Source: an uncultured Porphyromonadaceae bacterium | GTDB lineage: Bacteria > Bacteroidota > Bacteroidia > Bacteroidales > Muribaculaceae | NCBI GenBank assembly: GCA_937989585.1 | Contig: CALKRW010000066.1 | Span: 1-64,000, forward strand | DNA length: 64,000 bases | Reading direction: 5' to 3' | Shown here: one piece after another, positions 43,234-53,600 of the stretch | Position numbering within the stretch: position 1 is the stretch's first letter | Layout: every line of letters starts with the position of its first letter | Notes under the pieces: model-generated | Told to the model about the DNA's origin: nothing | The model's input: the letters and a program-made list of their open reading frames with translations, nothing else | Databases searched by the model: none | Position numbers and translations under genes: made by a program

Positions 43234-44154
43234 TCAGAACCATCTGATTCTTTTCAGCCACAGAAACACGATTACGGTAAGTACTCCCGCTATGGCCATT
43301 ATTATCCAGAATCCGGCATCACCCACCGGAAACGTAATCGGGACATTCATGCCGTAGAAACTGGCAATCAGGGTTGGTATCATCAGGACTATCGTCACCG
43401 ATGTCATGCGTTTCATCACCATGTTCAGATTGTTGGATATGACCGAGGCATATGTGTCAAGTGTGCCTGACAGAATCTGCGAGTAGACCTCGACGGTGTT
43501 AAGCGCCTGTTTAAGTTCAATCTCTACGTCTTCGAGGAAGTCAAGGTCGAAATCATCGGTGAATACCTGCCTGAGGCGGTTTATGAGGCTCTCGTCGCCT
43601 GTCAGCGACGTGTTGAAATAAACCAGCGTGTTCTGTAATCGCATGAGAGTCATGAGATCCGAGTTGCGGACCGAATTTTCCAGTTGTCTTGTTGACTCGT
43701 TGACTCGTGCAGAGATTTTCTTAAGGTATTCCAGAAACCAGAATGCGGCGGAGTAGATGATGTGCAGGATGAATGAGCTTCGGGACTCGACGCAGAGGCA
43801 TCGTGTGTGCGAGTGGTCAATGAAATCGTCGATCATGTGGTTCTGGAAGAAACATATCGTCACTGTCACCGTGGGGTTGCAGATGATTGCTATGGGTACA
43901 GTGTGATAATCCATTTCTTCGCTGCATGAGTCGGTGGGTATGCGCAGGATTGTCATTACCCAGTCATCGTCAAGTTCGATACGGGGGCGTTCGTCCTTGT
44001 CGCTCGCATAGGTAAGTATGTCCTCAGGCACATTCAGTGTCTTTGTCAGGAATTCGAAATCGCTCCGGTCGGGCGAGACAACGTCTACCCAGCATCCGTC
44101 CTGCCAGGTGTCGAGTTCAGCGAAGCTGTTGGTAATGTCGATAAATTTGCGCAT
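43234..44154 (-). CDS. corA: CorA family magnesium/cobalt transporter
   Basis: Start set at the ATG at 44154 (306 residues, MRKFIDITNSFAEL), where similarity begins; longer frames to 44193 lack it. Large cytoplasmic alpha/beta domain, then two C-terminal TM helices (~248-300). The pore signature Gly-Met-Asn is present in ASFYGMNVPI after the first helix. It mediates divalent-cation uptake as a pentamer. Confidence 0.93.
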   Translation of the reverse strand: MRKFIDITNSFAELDTWQDGCWVDVVSPDRSDFEFLTKTLNVPEDILTYASDKDERPRIELDDDWVMTILRIPTDSCSEEMDYHTVPIAIICNPTVTVTICFFQNHMIDDFIDHSHTRCLCVESRSSFILHIIYSAAFWFLEYLKKISARVNESTRQLENSVRNSDLMTLMRLQNTLVYFNTSLTGDESLINRLRQVFTDDFDLDFLEDVEIELKQALNTVEVYSQILSGTLDTYASVISNNLNMVMKRMTSVTIVLMIPTLIASFYGMNVPITFPVGDAGFWIIMAIAGVLTVIVFLWLKRIRWF

Positions 44155-44229
44155 GATAATATATAACATGCCGGCAGGCCGGGTGGTTCGCATGAATTAA
44201 TGCACGGACTGAGGGTAGGGTGTAAAAAG

Positions 44230-44267
44230 AACCGGCGGCGCATCTCGAAAATGATGTGCCGCCGGTT
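44230..44267 (-). terminator. Terminator of the second duplicated secreted-protein gene
   Basis: AACCGGCGGCGCAT / ATGTGCCGCCGGTT stem (one G-U) with a 10-base loop; TCTTTTTACA follows on the minus strand. It differs in sequence from the terminators at 45227 and 46198. Confidence 0.85.
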
Positions 44268-44314
44268 GTGGCTTATGTCCGTTGATACGGACGTGATGTT
44301 GTTGTGTCAGTGGA

Positions 44315-45046
44315 TTACTTTACAACGACTTTGCTGACCTTTGAGCCCTGACGCTTGATGTAGAGGCCGTTTGCGGGTTCGCTGACCTTTACGCCCTGGA
44401 GGTTGAAGTACTCGACGGGAGCGTTCTCGTCAGTAACGATGGTGTTGACAGCGCCTTCAGTGCCCTTTACGAGCTGGACGAAGACTGCGGGCTGCTTGCC
44501 GGAGTTCTTGAAGTAGAAAGTGCCGCTTACAGCCTTTGAGAGAGAAGCCTCGACTTTGGGCATGTCCTCGAGGGTCATGGGTTTGAAGTCGTCACGGCTT
44601 ACATTGGGAACGAACTGGCCTTCGACATCTATTGCGCCTTCGTATACGGCAGCCTTTTCGCTGTCATAGACCTGGAATGCGGATGTTGAGCCGGCAGTGT
44701 TGCAATAGCCGTAGAAGATGATCTTGTCGCAGATGAAACCTTCGGGGAGGATTACCTGGTTGTAGGCACCGTTGGAGAACTTGATGGGTTTGCCGAATGT
44801 GTCGTTGGAGTTACCGCCGCTGTAGGATTTGTCTTCCTTAAGACACCACATTTTAACGCCGTTCTCGAAAGTCCATCCCTGTACGCTGATGACCTCGCCT
44901 GCGAAGTCGGGCATTTCGGCACTGATATCCATCGTACCGGTAGCAGAGAGCCAGAGGTCACCATGATCGGCACCGGGAGTTCCATCCTGGGCATTGGCGG
45001 AGATAGCCATAGCGGCTACAGCAAAAAGAGTAAAAATTTTCTTCAT
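44315..45046 (-). CDS. Secreted protein with sorting-like tail (tandem paralogue 2)
   Basis: 243 residues with signal peptide (MKKIFTLFAVAAMAISANA). One beta-rich domain ('GKPIKFSNGAYNQVILPEGF', 'KIIFYGYCNTAGSTSAFQVY') and a C-terminal tail 'EYFNLQGVKVSEPANGLYI'. No enzymatic motif is visible. It is roughly 70% identical by eye to the gene at 45281, with matching 5' leader and terminator layout. The domain resembles the small beta sandwiches common in Muribaculaceae secretomes; function unknown. Confidence 0.72.
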   Translation of the reverse strand: MKKIFTLFAVAAMAISANAQDGTPGADHGDLWLSATGTMDISAEMPDFAGEVISVQGWTFENGVKMWCLKEDKSYSGGNSNDTFGKPIKFSNGAYNQVILPEGFICDKIIFYGYCNTAGSTSAFQVYDSEKAAVYEGAIDVEGQFVPNVSRDDFKPMTLEDMPKVEASLSKAVSGTFYFKNSGKQPAVFVQLVKGTEGAVNTIVTDENAPVEYFNLQGVKVSEPANGLYIKRQGSKVSKVVVK

Positions 45047-45144
45047 GTGAAAAATTTTAGTGGTTAAATAATAATGTTTGGTTATTTTTAAGAATATGAG
45101 ATATCAAGTATTATCAGGTATGTCGTAAGAGCAAAAATTCGTTG

Positions 45145-45152
45145 CAAAATTA
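45145..45152 (-). promoter_or_regulatory. -7 box TAATTTTG of duplicated gene 2
   Basis: TAnnTTTG match about 100 bases before the ATG at 45046, giving a long leader. The leader carries TAATAATGTTTGGTTAT (+ strand reading), also found in the leader of the other copy. Confidence 0.5.
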
Positions 45153-45226
45153 GCAAAAAAATTAGTAAATAAAAGCGTTTGATGATTTTTTTTGACTCGA
45201 TTTCACAAAATAATTGTTTAAAAATG

Positions 45227-45260
45227 AGCATGGCTGCTTCCGTGATGGAGCAGCCATGCT
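45227..45260 (-). terminator. Terminator of duplicated gene 1 (related to the one at 46198)
   Basis: Perfect 12-base stem AGCATGGCTGCT / AGCAGCCATGCT with loop TCCGTGATGG, followed by CATTTTTAAA on the minus strand. Confidence 0.85.
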
Positions 45261-45280
45261 TCATGATACGTATAATCGGA

Positions 45281-46015
45281 TTATTTTACGACAACTTTGC
45301 TGACCTTTGAGCCCTGGCGCTTGATGTAGAGGCCGTTTGCGGGTTCGCTGACCTTTACGCCCTGAAGGTTGAAATACTCTACAGTTGCGTTTTCATCAGT
45401 AGCGATGGTGTTGACTGCGGAAGTACCCGATTTATCCTTTACCAACTGGATGAATACGCAGGGCTGTTTGCCGGAGTTCTTGAAATAGAAAGTACCGCTG
45501 ACAGCCTTTGAGAGTGTAGCCTCAACTTTGGGCATATCCTCGAGGGTCATGGGTGAGAAATCACCTTTGGCAACATAGGGGAGGAACTCGCCTTCAACAT
45601 TGTCTGCACCTTTGTAAACGGAAGTCTTCTCTGTATCGAATACTTCGAAGGCAGATGTCGCACCATTAGAATTGCAGTAACCGTAGAAGATGATCTTGCT
45701 GCAGGAGAAACCTTCGGGAAGTTCTACCATGTTGTATGCGCCGTTGGAAAGTTTGATAGGCTTGCCATAGGCTTTGTTGGAATTACCGCCGCTGAAAGTT
45801 TTAGTATCTTTAAGAAGGTACATTGTGACACCGTTGTTGAATGTCCACTTATCTGCAGTAACGTTACCGGTACCTTCAAAGCTAGATTCGGATACAGATT
45901 CCTGAGTGTAGTCGGCGGCAGCCAGCCAGAGGTCACCATTTTCTGCACCGGGAGTTTGAGCGTTGGCGGAGATAGCCATAGCGGCTACGGCTACAAGAGT
46001 AAAGATTTTCTTCAT
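45281..46015 (-). CDS. Secreted protein with sorting-like tail (tandem paralogue 1)
   Basis: 244 residues; signal peptide MKKIFTLVAVAAMAISANA. Same architecture as the gene at 44315: a beta-rich domain ('GKPIKLSNGAYNMVELPEGF') and an identical terminal segment 'NLQGVKVSEPANGLYIKRQG'. The C-terminal ~75 residues are nearly invariant between copies, while the N-terminal ~60 diverge more, as expected if the tail is under selection for sorting or was homogenised by gene conversion. Function unknown. Confidence 0.72.
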   Translation of the reverse strand: MKKIFTLVAVAAMAISANAQTPGAENGDLWLAAADYTQESVSESSFEGTGNVTADKWTFNNGVTMYLLKDTKTFSGGNSNKAYGKPIKLSNGAYNMVELPEGFSCSKIIFYGYCNSNGATSAFEVFDTEKTSVYKGADNVEGEFLPYVAKGDFSPMTLEDMPKVEATLSKAVSGTFYFKNSGKQPCVFIQLVKDKSGTSAVNTIATDENATVEYFNLQGVKVSEPANGLYIKRQGSKVSKVVVK

Positions 46016-46114
46016 GTGAATAAATTTTGAGGTTAGTAATAATGTTTGGTTATGCTATAAGGTATTGAAATTTGGTGAGTAGAGGAGAATCATAGAGAGC
46101 AAATATATTTTTTG

Positions 46115-46122
46115 CAAATTTA
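46115..46122 (-). promoter_or_regulatory. -7 box TAAATTTG of duplicated gene 1
   Basis: TAnnTTTG match on the minus strand about 100 bases upstream of the ATG at 46015, equivalent in position to the box at 45145. Confidence 0.5.
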
Positions 46123-46197
46123 CTAATTATTTTATTAATAAATGCTTTTGCCGGAATATTTTTTGTCCATATACAACCGTGTAATTGTTTAAAAATG

Positions 46198-46231
46198 AGC
46201 AGGACTGCTTCTGTGATGGAGCAGCCCTGCT
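46198..46231 (-). terminator. Terminator of the SusC/SusD operon
   Basis: AGCAGGACTGCT / AGCAGCCCTGCT (one mismatch) with loop TCTGTGATGG and CATTTTTAAA on the minus strand. It is nearly the same sequence as the terminator at 45227. Confidence 0.82.
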
Positions 46232-46290
46232 TTAGGGAGGTGTCTCGGGCTATGCGTTATGCCTAGTCGGGAGTGGGAATTGTCGTGGGA

Positions 46291-48516
46291 TTACTGACGC
46301 CAGCGTGGATCGCCTACGTTCTTGGTGTAGATCTCGTGGTTGTGTACAGCGGATGTGTTCTTGTACTTGAGATCTTCAAGAATGTTGCGGGGACCGGCAT
46401 GGTAGTCTTTGTTGGCCTCGGCGGCGGTTGCTGCCTTGTAGATGGGGTTGGGGTTGACGAAGAGGTCAGTAGCCTTGAGAGGTGTGGAGCCGACTTTGAC
46501 AACCAGGCTCTCGCGATTGGGAACGAATGCGCCGAGCGAGCGGTTGGTTGCGGAGAAGGCCGCACCGGTGAAGATGCCGTCATCCTTCATGTGGGCGTCG
46601 AGGCAGCCTGCCGAGTAGTTGTCCTCGAATTCTACTGTAACGACACCTGTGCCGTTGATGTTGCGGATGTCGCATGCGGTGTTGTAGAGTTCGCGGTTAT
46701 CACCCTCGGACTTGGCAAGAACGAAGAGGTTGCGCTTGAGGGTGAACTTCGAACCACCGGGGATATAGCGTAACTGGAAGATGTTACGGCCGGATGTACG
46801 TGTCGAGAGGTTGATGAATGTATTGTTCTCGAGGGTGATGTTGAAGTGGATGTTGTCGTTGAACAGACAGTCGTTGTCGCGGGTCACGAACATGGCTGTG
46901 CGGGGCGAGTCGTAGAATGTGGAGTTGCGGACGGTGAAGTCGGTGAAGAAGTTACCCTTCGGATCGCGGGGGTTGGTGTCGTCGTGGAACCAGCCGTAGC
47001 CGCGGCCGTTGTTGTCATAGTAACCGTTGTTGTAGAACAGACAGCCGTCGATGACCACTTTCTTGAAGACCTTGGTCTTGGAACCCTGCAGGCGGATGAA
47101 GCCGCGGATGAAATGCTGGAACGAGCAGTCGTACATTTCGAGGGACTCGAACTCAACGGCCATGCCGGTGCTGTACATGTTGGCGAAGTAGTTGCCGGTA
47201 CCGTTGGCGCCTTTGACACCGTAGTTCTCGGCTAGCGGGCAGTCGAAGTCGATTCCCTTGAATACGATGGACTCGACCTGGATGGGAGCGTCAGCCTCGC
47301 CGTCTTCCTTGGTACGGCCGAACATGAAGTTGTTGGTGACGGGAGATGTGCCGTTCATGCGGATGCCGCCGAGGAATACGGTTGCACGTTTGCCCTGGGC
47401 GAGGTCCTCGGGGTTGGTCTCCAGACGGAAGCCCTTGCAGAGGGTGGTGTTGCCCTCGAGGTAGTAGTTCTTGCCGCCTTCGAGGTAGAATGCCTGGCCC
47501 TCGGCGAGGTTGATGTCGCGGGTGTAGTTGAGGATGATTGTGTCGAGACGGCAGGCGTTGTATTCGACAGCGCCGGGAATCGTATCGGCGGGATCAACAT
47601 AGTGGGGAACGAGGATAGGCTCGCCGGGATCACCCTTGGTACGGATGGTCATGGTGTTGTAGGCTGCGTCTACGGTTACAGGCTTGCCTGTGCGGGGGTC
47701 ATTGAAGATCTTGTTGCTGTTGATGAGGTTTACAACGTATACCGAGTTGGGCGACAGGCCTTCGACACGTACCTGGCCGGCGGCGATGTCCTCGGGAGTG
47801 AGTTTGTAGTCGGCCCATTTTGCGGGAACGGCTGCGTCGGGGTTGGTCGGGGAAGCGACAACCTGGATGCGGTCGGCCACGTATTTGCCGTCCACTACCT
47901 CGAAGTTCTCGGTGAAGTTGTTTATGGAGTTGTCGCCCGATGAGGCATAGTCAAGGTTGATGAACACCGTGAATGCCTCGTAGTCCTTCTCGCCGGTGTT
48001 GATGACGCCGGGAGTCGCATAGCGGTTGAGTGTCTTGATGGAGCATACGTCATCCCACTGGTGGAGGTTGCCGTAGCCGTACCACAGCGAGTGGTGGCCT
48101 TCGCCCAGAGGCGAGAGGACGCGGATGGCGAAACTGTACTGGGTGTCGTACTCAAGGTTCTGGATGCTGATTTCAGTGGCTTCCGGACCGACAGTGAGGA
48201 TTTCCTTCATCTGGCTGTCATCGTTCCACTGGTCCATGTTGCCGCCCTGGCCTACGCAGTATTTGATCTGGTAGCCAGCGGCGCCCTGGATGCCGAGCCA
48301 GCGCAGGTGGATAGTGTTCAGTTCCTTCTCGTCAGCCTGGCAACGATAGGGGTCAGAGTTGTCTTTGTCTGCATAGCCTGTGTTGCCGCCGCGGCGGAAC
48401 ATGGTCATAGGCATGCGGTCAAGGTCTTCGGGCCCGTTGAACTCAATCTCGTCCTTACAGGAGGTCGAGCTTGCGGCCATGAGGGCTGTCAGTGCATATA
48501 AAAGATATTTTTTCAT
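46291..48516 (-). CDS. DUF5123/DUF4957-like lipoprotein of the Sus operon
   Basis: 741 residues; lipoprotein signal (MAASSTSCKDE). Residues ~65-170 are a fibronectin III-like domain ('LNTIHLRWLGIQGAAGYQIK'), a second similar domain follows to ~300, and the C-terminal ~430 residues form a right-handed beta-helix like DUF4957/DUF5123 ('TDFTVRNSTFYDSPRTAMFV', 'NLFVLAKSEGDNRELY'). These are PUL surface lipoproteins, often linked to pectic glycans. No pectate-lyase active-site residues were identified, so binding rather than cleavage is the safer call. Third gene after SusC and SusD. Confidence 0.82.
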   Translation of the reverse strand: MKKYLLYALTALMAASSTSCKDEIEFNGPEDLDRMPMTMFRRGGNTGYADKDNSDPYRCQADEKELNTIHLRWLGIQGAAGYQIKYCVGQGGNMDQWNDDSQMKEILTVGPEATEISIQNLEYDTQYSFAIRVLSPLGEGHHSLWYGYGNLHQWDDVCSIKTLNRYATPGVINTGEKDYEAFTVFINLDYASSGDNSINNFTENFEVVDGKYVADRIQVVASPTNPDAAVPAKWADYKLTPEDIAAGQVRVEGLSPNSVYVVNLINSNKIFNDPRTGKPVTVDAAYNTMTIRTKGDPGEPILVPHYVDPADTIPGAVEYNACRLDTIILNYTRDINLAEGQAFYLEGGKNYYLEGNTTLCKGFRLETNPEDLAQGKRATVFLGGIRMNGTSPVTNNFMFGRTKEDGEADAPIQVESIVFKGIDFDCPLAENYGVKGANGTGNYFANMYSTGMAVEFESLEMYDCSFQHFIRGFIRLQGSKTKVFKKVVIDGCLFYNNGYYDNNGRGYGWFHDDTNPRDPKGNFFTDFTVRNSTFYDSPRTAMFVTRDNDCLFNDNIHFNITLENNTFINLSTRTSGRNIFQLRYIPGGSKFTLKRNLFVLAKSEGDNRELYNTACDIRNINGTGVVTVEFEDNYSAGCLDAHMKDDGIFTGAAFSATNRSLGAFVPNRESLVVKVGSTPLKATDLFVNPNPIYKAATAAEANKDYHAGPRNILEDLKYKNTSAVHNHEIYTKNVGDPRWRQ

Positions 48517-48551
48517 TTTCTGTTTTTGCTATGATTTTAGTGGAATACAGA

Positions 48552-50570
48552 TTATCTGTAGCCGTACTGGTTCTTGTATGCGCCGTACGAGCGGGTGATG
48601 ACAGTACGGGGTATGGGAAGGATGTAGCGGATGACGGGCAGAGACTCAACCGTAGGATTGGATGTGGGGCGGGGAGCCGACACATAAGTACCGTTGTTGT
48701 TGATTACGATATTGCCGGTCACGTTGTCGCCGTGGATGTAGCCGAAGAACGAGTAGAGGATGTTGTCGTTGGGCATACTGGTGTTCTCGTTGAACCAGTA
48801 CAGGGGGTTGTTGTCCGAAGCCTTGAATTTGGGGTTGGCCAGCAGCAGGGGATCGTCGGCACGCATCTTGGTGTAGGGATTGAGAATCTTGACGATGTTG
48901 AGTTCCGAGTTGGGGAACTGTGCCTCGGTGAGTGCGGCGACACCTTCGTTGGCTTCGTTGGTCAGGACGTACATCATGGTGGGGAGGTTGTCCGAATCCC
49001 AGCGGCCCGGATCGCCGAAGTCGAACTGTGATACAGCCTCGGTATCTTCGCCGTCATCATCGTTGCCGCGCTGATACAGGCGCCAGAACGAGTAGAACAC
49101 CTGCTGGTTGAGGAGGTTGTTGCGGACGAGGTCGCGCCAGCGCATGTTCTCGCCTGCGAACTCGAACTTACGCTCGTCGAGGATCTGTTTCAGGATTTCC
49201 TCTTTCGAGCCGGTGAGGTCTTTGACCTTGTCCATGTTGCCGTTGAAGGCACGTGTGCGGACTTCCTTGTAGGCAAGCTGTGCTGCTGCGCCGTGTGCGC
49301 CGCCCATGCCGTTCTCGACTTCGTTGACAGCCTCGCAGAACATCAGCAGGACGTCGGCATAGCGCATGAGGGGATAGTTGATGCCGGTCTGCTCGGACGA
49401 CTGGTTGCCCATGCCGCTCTTGTTCCAGAGTTTGGACCATTTGCCGTTGTAGACCGACGCGCCTGTGTTGAGGGTGGGTTTGCCGTCGGTAGCGTAGTAG
49501 AACAGCTGGTTCACGTAGTCGCGGCGTGCGTCGCCTTCCTCGAACATGAAACGGTACATGGGGTTGAGGGTAGCGCCACCGTTGGCCTTGCCGAACTTGT
49601 GTACTGTCACACCGTCGGTATCCTGGCAGCGGGGACCGTGGATGTAGCCGATGCGGCCGGTCGACTCGCTTCCGAAGGGAATCTCGAAGATGGGGTCGTC
49701 GTTGTTGTTGACAATGAAGTTGCACTCGTCGACGAATACCTGGTAGTAGGGTTTCGAGAGGCTGTGTGTGCCCGACTCGATGACCTTGCCGGCATATTCC
49801 ATTGCAGTCTTGTAGAAGTCGAGATAGTTGTCGGGACGTACCATTTTGCCGTAGGTGTCTCCGTCAGGACGCAGGGTGTAGCCGCCGGCGGTGAGGGCCA
49901 TTCGGGCAATCATGGCCCATGCCATTTCCTTGCCTATGTGCTCTACGCCACCTGCCTCGGCAGCGAACTTCATGGTTTCCGAGCATTCCTTGAGGTCGTC
50001 GATCAGGGTCTGGAGGATTTCAACGCGGTCCTTGATGGGAATTATTGCGGACTCGGTGTTGTAGGAGGGTTCCATGGAGAAGGGAACGTCACCGAACATC
50101 CAGATCAGGTCGTGGTAGAAGATGGCGCGGAGAACTTTTGCCTCGCCGAGCATCTGGTGCATGTCCTCGCCGTGTTCCTTCGAGTCGAATATCTCTGACT
50201 TGGGAATCTGGTCGATGACAATGTTCGCGCGCTCGATGCCGAGGTACTGCTGCGACCATGCGCTAAGAAGGTGGCTGCCGTCGGCATCGCAGTCATAGCG
50301 CTTGTAGTTGGTCGATGTGGCGTAGGATGTCGACGATGTGCCGAAGTCTACGTCGGTATTGAGCTGGAAGGTGTTCAGGAAGTTGCTGCCGTATGTGTTG
50401 TTCGAGAGCATGGCGGCATATACTCCATCGAGAGCCCTCTGCACTTCGCCTTTATCGGAGAAGACGTAATCCGTCTCGTTTTTCGAGGGGGCGTCCACGT
50501 CGAGGTAGTCGGAGCACGAGGTCAGTGCCATTACTGACATTCCGAGAACGAATATGTTTTTTAATTTCAT
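48552..50570 (-). CDS. SusD/RagB family nutrient-binding lipoprotein
   Basis: 672 residues. Lipoprotein signal (VMALTSCSDYLDV) with the typical SusD start 'DYLDVDAPSKNETDYVFSDK'. SusD N-terminal TPR region with 'VQRALDGVYAAM' and 'GEAKVLRAIFYHDLIWMFGD', and the C-terminal 'ILDERKFEFAGENMRWRDLV' motif. It caps the SusC barrel and binds glycan at the outer membrane. It lies 32 bases downstream of SusC. Confidence 0.95.
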   Translation of the reverse strand: MKLKNIFVLGMSVMALTSCSDYLDVDAPSKNETDYVFSDKGEVQRALDGVYAAMLSNNTYGSNFLNTFQLNTDVDFGTSSTSYATSTNYKRYDCDADGSHLLSAWSQQYLGIERANIVIDQIPKSEIFDSKEHGEDMHQMLGEAKVLRAIFYHDLIWMFGDVPFSMEPSYNTESAIIPIKDRVEILQTLIDDLKECSETMKFAAEAGGVEHIGKEMAWAMIARMALTAGGYTLRPDGDTYGKMVRPDNYLDFYKTAMEYAGKVIESGTHSLSKPYYQVFVDECNFIVNNNDDPIFEIPFGSESTGRIGYIHGPRCQDTDGVTVHKFGKANGGATLNPMYRFMFEEGDARRDYVNQLFYYATDGKPTLNTGASVYNGKWSKLWNKSGMGNQSSEQTGINYPLMRYADVLLMFCEAVNEVENGMGGAHGAAAQLAYKEVRTRAFNGNMDKVKDLTGSKEEILKQILDERKFEFAGENMRWRDLVRNNLLNQQVFYSFWRLYQRGNDDDGEDTEAVSQFDFGDPGRWDSDNLPTMMYVLTNEANEGVAALTEAQFPNSELNIVKILNPYTKMRADDPLLLANPKFKASDNNPLYWFNENTSMPNDNILYSFFGYIHGDNVTGNIVINNNGTYVSAPRPTSNPTVESLPVIRYILPIPRTVITRSYGAYKNQYGYR

Positions 50571-50602
50571 ATCTTGGTGATAATAATAGGTAAGGTAATG
50601 TA

Positions 50603-53600
50603 TTAGAAGGTGAGGTTCAGACCGATGACGTAGCCGCGGCTACGGGGATAACGGTTGAAGTCGTAGTTGGGAGTCAGGCCGCTCTGGATGTCAACCTCGG
50701 GGTCATAGCCGCTGTACTTGGTTATGATGAAGGGGTTGGTGAGAGAAGCGTAGAAACGGAGTTTCTGGAGGTGGGCACGGTTGACGAGTTTGGTGGGAAG
50801 AGTGTAACCGATGGTGATGTCGTTGCAGCGGAGGAACGAGCCGTCCTCGACAAACTGGCTTGCGGTGACCTCCTGGTTCATGTCCATGGGGTTGTGGCGT
50901 GTCTGGCCGGCGTTGATTTCCTCGTAACGGTCTTTTGCTGTTGTGGGACCGTCCCAGTAGGTGGCGCGGTAAACTCCCTCAACACCGTCGAGGTAGGTCC
51001 AGCGGTTGGTGAAATCGTTCAGGACATTGTAGAACTTGTTGTCGTTGTTGATGGATGACGACAGATAGTAGGCGGTTGCGTTGTAGACGTCGAAGTCAAG
51101 GAAGAAGGTGAAGTTGGTCGAGAAGTCGAAGTCCTTCCACTGGCCGGAGAGGCCGAAACCGCCCTGGATCTTGGGAGTGGTGCGGCCGATGACGGTGCGG
51201 TCCCTGTCATCGATGATACCGTTGTTGTCAAGGTCTTTGTATTTGATCTTGCCGGGGTTGGTGGCATCGCCCGACTGGCTGCTCTTGTAGATGCCGTTCA
51301 TGTCGACAGTGCCTTCTTTGGCAACATATTCGTTGCGGGCTACGTCCCAGGTGAATTCGTCGAGGCTGTAGAGGCCGTCGTATACGAAACCGTAAATCAG
51401 ACCTACCTCGCCGCCTACCTCGAGTCGGTAGTTGCTGTCGAAGATATCTTTGGAGCGGCTGTGTTTCTGCTCCTCGTATGTACGGTCGCCGGTGAGTTTG
51501 TCTACCTTCATCTTGTTGGCGCCGAGGTTGAAGTTTGCGGAGAGGACGTAGTCGCGTCCGCGGAGGATGTCGCCGTTGACGGAGAGTTCAAAACCCTTGT
51601 TGGTCACCTGGCCGATGTTGCGGAACTGATATTTATAGCCGGTGGTGGTGATCACGGGCGAGCGGTAGATGAGGTCGGAGGTGGTGTTCCAGTAGAACTC
51701 GGGAGTGATGCGCAGACGGTTGTTGAAGAATGCGAGGTCAAGAGCTACGTTGCGGGTGAGTGTTGTCTCCCACTTGATGTCGGGGTTGGGCAGGTAGTCG
51801 CCGATGGCGTAGTACTGGTCGCCCTCGTTGGAGTTGCCGTTGCCGGCGGCGCCGCTTTCGCCGAAGGCGGGACCCGATGTCGAGTTGATGGTGTAGAGGT
51901 AGCGCCACATGTCGGCGTCGACGTTGTTGTTACCGGCCTTACCTATGGCTGCGCGGAGTTTGAACTCGTTGATCCATTCGATGTCTTTCATGAAGTTCTC
52001 CTGCGAGAGTACCCATGCTGCCGATACCGAGGGGAAGTAGCCCCACTGGTTGCCGGGCGAGAACATCGACGAGCCGTCGGCACGGAATGTTACCGATGCG
52101 AGGTACTTGTGGTCGTAGTTGTAGTTGATCTGGCCGAAGTACGAGTTTGTGCGGTAGGCGGTGCTTCTTGCGGAGGTCGATTCGTAGGGAGTGCCGAGAC
52201 CCATGTTGTCGAATGCCTTTGAGGCTGTGATGTTCTCGGGGAAGTAGCGGTTCTTCTGGGTGGATGTGGTTCTCTGGCGGTGATAGAGTTCGTAGCCGAT
52301 CAGAGCGTAGAAGTTATGTACGTCCTTGATTGTCCAGTCATATGATGCTGTGGTGGTCCAGGTGTACATGTCCTGCTGGTATTTCTCGATCTGGGCGACG
52401 GGCAGGTTGTTGTTGTTCTGGCCCTCGGAGGTCAGGGGACCCCAGAAGCGGTTGTCCTGGTTGAAGTGCAGCGAATAGACGCCTTCGGTGCGGAGGGTGA
52501 GTCCGTCGATAGGCTTGTATTCGAGTGAGCCCTGGTTGGCGAAGGTGTAGGAGTGACGCTTGCGGACGTTGGTCTTGATGTCGTAGACAGGGTTGTTCAG
52601 CGTGAAGATGTCCTCCTGGGTCTGGTCGAGGATGTAGTCGGGATCATAGTAGCCGCCGAGCTCGCGGATACCGTTGGTGGGACGGTAGCGGAGTACGTCG
52701 ATGATACCGCCTGTGCCTACGTGCTCGCCGCCGGCGCCTTCGTCACGGCGATAGGTCATCTTGGGGTTGAACTGCAGGGTCAGGTTGGGGAGAATCTTGG
52801 TCTGCAGTTTGGTGAGGATGTTGGTGCGGCGTACGCCCGAGCCGAGGATGATACCTTTGTCTTCCGACTGGGTGAACGATACGTTGTAGCGTGTCTTGTC
52901 GTTACCGCCGCCGATTGAGAGGTTGGTAGAGTATGACATGGGGGTATTGCCCATTACCTCGTCCTGCCAGTCGTGTGTGGGGGCTTTCTTGTAGAGCTCG
53001 ATGTCGCTGGCTGTGCCGAAGTTGTAGCGGAAGAGCTGCTGTCTGCGGTTGGATGCGTCGTGGTTGACGTGCGAGCCCTGGCCGCCTACGGCGTAGTCCC
53101 ACTGATAGAGGACAAAGTCGGCGGTGTTCATCAGGTCGAGCTGCTTGGAGATATGGTTCCATGACAGCTGGCTGTTGAATGATACCTGGGTCTTGCCTTC
53201 CTGTGCCGACTTTGTGGTTACGATGACAACGCCGTTACCGCCCTTGGCACCATATATGGCGGTGAGGGAGGCGTCCTTGAGGATGTCGATCGACTGGATG
53301 TCGGACGGGGGAATATCGTTGATGTTGTCCTGCTGGAAGCCGTCTACGATGTAGAGGGGGTCATTGGACTGGGTGACGGATGTCGCACCACGCACGCGGA
53401 TGTTGATGTCCGCGCCGGGCTGACCGTCGACGGTCGTTACCTGTACGCCTGCCACCTTACCCTGAAGGGCTACGGCTGCCGAGGTGACGGGAATGCTGGC
53501 GAGTTTGGCGCCGGAGACCGAACCTACCGAACCGGTCAGGTCGCGACGTGCGCGGGTACCGCCATAACCTACGACGACAACTTCCTCGAGTGCCTGGCTG

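Noticed and set aside
49293..50198. Open frame of 301 codons opposite susD
   Set aside because: Complete overlap with a clear SusD protein; composition is that of an antisense shadow.
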